DNA from: Zygnema cylindricum
Lineage: Eukaryota > Streptophyta > Zygnematophyceae > Zygnematales > Zygnemataceae
Assembly: GCA_037447655.1 (NCBI GenBank)
Contig: JBBHKE010000760.1
Coordinates: 1 to 22,029, forward strand
Direction: 5' to 3'
Length of the DNA stretch: 22,029 nucleotides
In this document: piece by piece, positions 18,164 to 22,029 of the stretch
Position numbering within the stretch: the first letter of the stretch is position 1
How the letters are laid out: each line of letters starts with the position of its first letter
Position numbers and translations under genes: made by a program
Notes under the pieces: generated by a model
Told to the model about the DNA's origin: nothing
The model's input: the letters and a program-made list of their open reading frames with translations, nothing else
Databases searched by the model: none

Positions 18164-18773
18164 GTTTTTCGACCACTGCCAAAGAAATTCAAGCACTTTT
18201 TTTGCCTTAAAAAATGAAAAACCCACCATTTTTATTGCAATGTTTTTTTATCTTGGACAAAGGCAGATAATAAGTCTAATTTATGTTGTTTCATCTGAAA
18301 ATATTACCACTTTTTTACGGGCTCTAAACAACCAAAATGAATTTCTCATTAATGTGCTTTATATTTGTTTTCTGACGTCACACTTAATCTACTAGGCAAG
18401 TCGGTTATTCTAAAACCAAATAATTTTTACTATGATTACTTTTATTATTTTTATTTGTTTTTCTTTATTATCTTTATTTAATTACATGTGGAAAATAAAA
18501 CTCGGGAAATATAGTTTCAAAGCGCGTAGAAATTGCCAAAAAGGCAACCGTATAGGGAAGACAGCGAAAACGACACTTCTTCAGCCATAGGTAGCATCTA
18601 TGGACAATGGGTTGAAAAGGAAAACGTCTACAAAAGTCATAAAAAAATATGCGACGTCACAGACAATTTTGAACAATCAGGTGCGACATCACAAATTGTA
18701 GAGGTTGACAACCGTCACGGGCATTGTCAATGTATAAAACCGTCACACCTTTAAGTAACAATTATTTTGTTAT

Positions 18774-19157
18774 ACATAGGGACATGCTAAATCTGGGTCC
18801 GCCGGATTTGCGCTAAAAAACAAAGTAAGTTCGCTAAGTTTCAAGTACTTAAAGACACACCCTAATAGCGACACACGGTGTACTGTCAAAATAAGGCGTT
18901 TCACAATAGTGGATTGATGTATCGACGATAAAAAATCATCGACATCAACCACCTAAGTTCAGAGGTGTTACGCCAGTGGTCAAGAGATGCCAAAGTGGCT
19001 TTGAGAAACCTATTGTGCACCCATTATGGACGTTAACAGAAAAAATAAAAATATTACAATACGGTTATGGGTACGGCCCAATGTACTTGTAACTTAGCGA
19101 ACTTACTTTGTTTTTTAGCGTAGATCCGGCGAACCCCGATTTGAGGTGTCCCTATGT
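18774..19157. mobile_element. 384-bp element with about 75-bp inverted arms
   Basis: The left arm starts ACATAGGGACA and contains CGCTAAAAAACAAAGTAAGT. The right arm (19083-19157) is its inverse and ends TGTCCCTATGT. The element carries a TACACCG-family right end in its interior (CGGTGTA at 18876-18882), so it either captured or was invaded by that family. A related arm fragment lies at 2788-2836. No target duplication could be fixed. Confidence 0.7.
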
Positions 19158-19550
19158 GTTTACTCAAAATTATAACTTAACGGTGTGACGATTGTGTACG
19201 TCGACCTTTCTCGTGACGGATGTCGAGATCTACAACATGTCTTGCCGCACTGTATTTTTCGAAACATTTTGAAGCGTCGCAAGACACATTGTACTTTTTG
19301 AAACGATTTGGTTTGTCACTAGTCGTTGCGTGACATCATAGACGTACAGCCTTGCGACCATGGCTGTACAATATGCCTTTGCGCAAACGGCAAACCTCTC
19401 ATGTCAGGCCGCCATGAATAAAAAAAATAATTATGTAGGCCCGCTCAATTTTTTTTTTCGCGCCTTTTGTTGTATTTTTCCCAACGTGACTAAGTTAGCG
19501 CGCGTGCGACCGCCCTCACCATTGTGCCTTCCCCCATTGGTGCAACGAAG

Positions 19551-19771
19551 TACAGCATGAATCCTTATTAGTGTTGCCGTTTTTTTTTGTCTCTTTAAAC
19601 ATCTTTCTCCGTTCACGCATGTCAGTTTTTAGATGTGACTGTTGCGATTGAAAGGTAAGATTCTTAGCTGCCGATTGACGGTCTTAAATTAAGAGTCGGA
19701 CAAGAGTGTACGGATAAAAGATGTTTTAAGTGGCAAAAAAATTATTAACACTAAAAGCGATTCACGATGTA
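19551..19771. mobile_element. MITE of the 2883-3101 type, inverted, 221 bp
   Basis: The ends are TACAGCATGAATCCTTATTA and AAAAGCGATTCACGATGTA, with TA at each edge. The asymmetric middle (TTGCGATTGAAAGGTAAGAT, then CGGTCTTAAATTAAGAGTCG) is in reverse orientation to 2883-3101. It lies inside the 17620-20251 element, so it inserted later. Confidence 0.8.
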
Positions 19772-20379
19772 ATGACGTTTGGAGTGAAGGAGAGGCAATG
19801 TGAGCAGCGAGAGAGGCGCGAGCTGCAGTGGTGCCTTAACGAACTTTTCACCTCTCCGTGAAATGGCACTTCATCCTCCAAACCCCTACAAAAAAAAGGG
19901 TGTACAAGGTGCAAGCGAACAAAAACAAAGAGCCCTGTGCTTTTTTTTACTTCCTCAAAAGCTTCGAAAAACTTTTCACACGTGAGAATATGTTTTCCTA
20001 TTTGTCAAAGCCGTTTTACTTTATTTAAAACACACCGCCGATGTGTTTTTAGATAAGTGACAAAATGACGTGACTGGGGGTCGAAAAACCACAAACGACA
20101 ATTTCCGTACATCCTAAGATTGAGGATGATGCAAATTGTACTCTAGAATTTTGCGATTTCTTCGTACGGCTGCAACTTTAGCAGTTCGACGCTAAGTTTT
20201 AAAGGAAAACGACAGAAAAAAACTCGTACTTAGCCAAATGGAGCCGTACCCTAAGATTGTTCGTCTATTAGCAGTTGCCAACAATTGTACGGAGACGTTT
20301 ACTGATTGTAAAGTCACCCAAGTTTCTATAATGTCGTGCTAGTAAACTGACTCTCGCTTACGTGGCATATATTTTGAGG

Positions 20380-21307
20380 TACCAAGTATGCATCTCCCAA
20401 CCATCTCCTCTCTAATGTCCTTAAAACAATGGATCTTGATGCTTGGTTGGAGGTGGGGAGCATCGAGTATTTGGGTAAAGAGGTTTAAAAGAAACTCACT
20501 TTGCCTCCTCTAAGAGTCAAGATGGAGTAGAACCCCAAACAAAGTGACCGGGAGGGTTTCACTGGACAAAGGAGGTTGAGATACTAAAAAGTCACCGTGG
20601 GGATCCCCGTGGGTCTCGTGATAGCTATCATCATACTAATCCAGATGAACTTCTTTTCCTCCTAGGTTTTGGGGGGATTGACACATTAACCTCTTCTAGA
20701 GCCTGAAACATTAGAAAGTGGTCAATTGATGACAGACAATTAACACCATTTGTGGATGTGTTGCCCTCTCAAGTGGTTGTTGGTTGGAGGTTCATACGAG
20801 AGGAGGGACCTAACAAATCATCTCTACCTGACACGGAAATGGAAACCTTCACTCGTGTAGTTCCTTAGTCTTTGAAATAGGTCTTGAAGGGATTGGGGCA
20901 AGAACCACTGGTGCCATCATCTTCCCTATATCCTAAAGGCTCGACTGGCACAAGCGGTGGCAATTTCAAGAATTTTTGGATCTAACGGACTTGTGCTCAA
21001 AGGAGCCCTCATTATTTGTGACGAAGAAATCACTTTCAGCTTTGAGAGTATCCGGAAGTTTACAAGTGATTCCACTGGGATATATGTCTCAAACTTTAAA
21101 TTTGCATGGAATGTTGTTATAAACAATGCAGGAAACAATAATCCTATTGGTCAAGTTCCCTCAGATTTCGAGGTTCGTCTGTTCACCAAAATTGTGAAAT
21201 TTTATAGCAAAGGGGGATTAAAAGATTTCAAAGCCAAGTTCTCTTCTTTGACGAACCAAATAGTTGCACTTGTTTTATATGTTATTTTGTTTCTTTTAAT
21301 CTTTTAG
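20380..21307 (+). pseudogene. Old coding relic of unknown origin
   Basis: The base composition changes to a more balanced, codon-like pattern. Several open pieces on the plus strand look protein-like but are broken by stops and frame changes: MDLDAWLEVGSIEYLGKEV near 20428, VDVLPSQVVVGWRFIREEGP near 20755, and a 116-codon frame at 20957-21307 (MAISRIFGSNGLVLKGALII and onward, ending in a hydrophobic tail). A second frame over 20940-21120 also reads plausibly, so frame assignment is unsure. No family is recognised. It may be a retroelement or a decayed host gene. Confidence 0.3.
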
Positions 21308-22029
21308 ACGTAGCTTACATTTTTGTAACTCTTGTAGTCTAGATTTTTTTTTTTCGGATATACTCTTTTTGTACAAAGATGGTTTTACCATCAGAAATGT
21401 TGCGATATAGTTTTCCCTTTTAAAGGCCCTCTAGGTGATTGGGCCAGATAAATTAAAATGCACGATGGTAAACCATCTGACTCCGAGGTAAAAAAGGGGT
21501 AGCATGGCAAAAACCGAAAAACCATCAACAAGGGAATAAACATAAACAGGAACACAGAAACAAAAAGAAAACAACAACAAGGAAAAAAAAAGCACCCAAA
21601 CCCGAAATGAAAAGCACGACAACTGGAAAAACCCAAATCTACAACCCCAATCCCAACTCAATTAAATAATCTATGAAAAGCAACCCCGTAAGTCCCCCAA
21701 CCCGAGAGAGCACGTTGAGGGAGTTCCGGAACACAACGACGATCCATAACCGCAACAGCCGATCAGAGGAATATAGAAGCATGCACTCGTTGTAAAGCCA
21801 CAGATAAACGTTGACGATAAAAATAAGTAATAATAGAAGGAGGAGGGCTCCCAGGTCCTCGGCGCTCGAAAGCACGTCGAGCGCAAGTACGGAAAAACTT
21901 GTCCATTGCAACACCTAGACAACCAAGATCTCGACCGCCAGCAGAATAAAGTCATCCATAGGGTCGCGATAGGGCATAATCACGCTCATTCGCCCTAGCG
22001 GCATCACGAGCCGCCACCCCAACATGTCG
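21308..22029. other. Right end of the window, no gene recognised
   Basis: Minus-strand frames of 76-94 codons (21431-21955) are cysteine- and leucine-rich and low in complexity. From 21900 to the edge the minus strand has another short Ala/Arg-rich frame (RDAARANERDYALSRPYG) cut by a stop. The composition resembles the 20380-21307 relic, and a long dispersed element running off the edge is possible. Confidence 0.3.

Larger units (their letters stand above)
17620..20251. mobile_element. PIF/Harbinger- or Tourist-like element, about 2.6 kb, non-coding
   Basis: Long inverted arms of about 280 bp (17620-17900 and 19979-20251) share blocks such as GGGTGCATCTCCATATGCC / GGGTACGGCTCCATTTGGC, TTTAAAACACA(T/C)(C/G) and ACATCCTAA. 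TAA lies outside both ends (17617-17619, 20252-20254). A 3-bp TAA duplication and GG-starting ends fit PIF/Harbinger. The arms are diverged, so this is an old copy. No transposase or Myb-like gene was found inside; the interior holds two later insertions (18774-19157, 19551-19771) and unassigned sequence. A fold-back element is the alternative. Confidence 0.5.

Noticed and set aside
21391-21955. Minus-strand frames rich in Phe, Cys and Leu
   Set aside because: They are low-complexity translations of A-rich plus-strand sequence with no domain features; a membrane protein is not supported.

Overview
This window looks like nuclear DNA from a eukaryote, most likely a plant or streptophyte alga. 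That is an inference from spliced genes with GT-AG introns, a TATAAATA promoter, clustered CACGTG (G-box) motifs and a dense nest of small terminal-inverted-repeat (TIR) transposons. I see no cellular housekeeping gene, no rRNA, tRNA or CRISPR, and no bacterial gene organisation.

The centre is one large DNA transposon, about 10 kb (4242-14258). It is bounded by perfect 26-bp inverted repeats starting TACACCG, and the outer TA of each end is the target duplication. On the minus strand it carries a pogo/Tc5-like transposase in four exons (13133 to 7104) with a DD36D catalytic core. The 4-kb first intron holds a second minus-strand gene (11624-9457): an unrecognised acidic protein with 40-residue repeats and a C-terminal helical segment. 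Three arrays of a GC-rich hairpin, core AGCGACGA...TCGTCGCT, lie at 6173-6464, 8961-9275 and about 12120-12450; two of them flank the second gene. Both genes are broken here: the transposase by a 37-bp tandem duplication and two in-frame TGAs, the accessory gene by one frameshift and one TAA. The copy is therefore complete in structure but probably cannot move itself. Weak further gene remnants lie at 4966-6028.

Left flank (1-4241): a non-coding stretch with a G-box cluster (257-406), a fragment of a hAT-like element (1427-about 1930), a complete 219-bp member of the TACACCG family (2883-3101), and a 710-bp hAT-like element (3522-4231) rich in GTACG and CCCTAAAA motifs. The hAT-like element and the 10-kb element both sit in the terminal repeat of one older TACACCG element. 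That gives an internally predicted empty site and an order of events.

Right flank (14259-22029): further TACACCG-family elements (14599-15077, 15078-15278, 15753-15856, 16949-17178, 17441-17616, 19551-19771), a TATCG-rich TIR element (14270-14597), a 384-bp element with about 75-bp arms (18774-19157), and a 2.6-kb element with about 280-bp arms and a TAA duplication (17620-20251) that resembles PIF/Harbinger-Tourist. At 20380-21307 is an old, broken coding relic of unknown origin. The last 0.7 kb holds nothing I can name.

How the parts could work together (inference): the transposase would cut at the TACACCG ends of its own element and of the short copies, and the acidic accessory protein and hairpin arrays may form a second, regulatory or DNA-binding component, similar in logic to two-gene plant transposons with subterminal repeat arrays.
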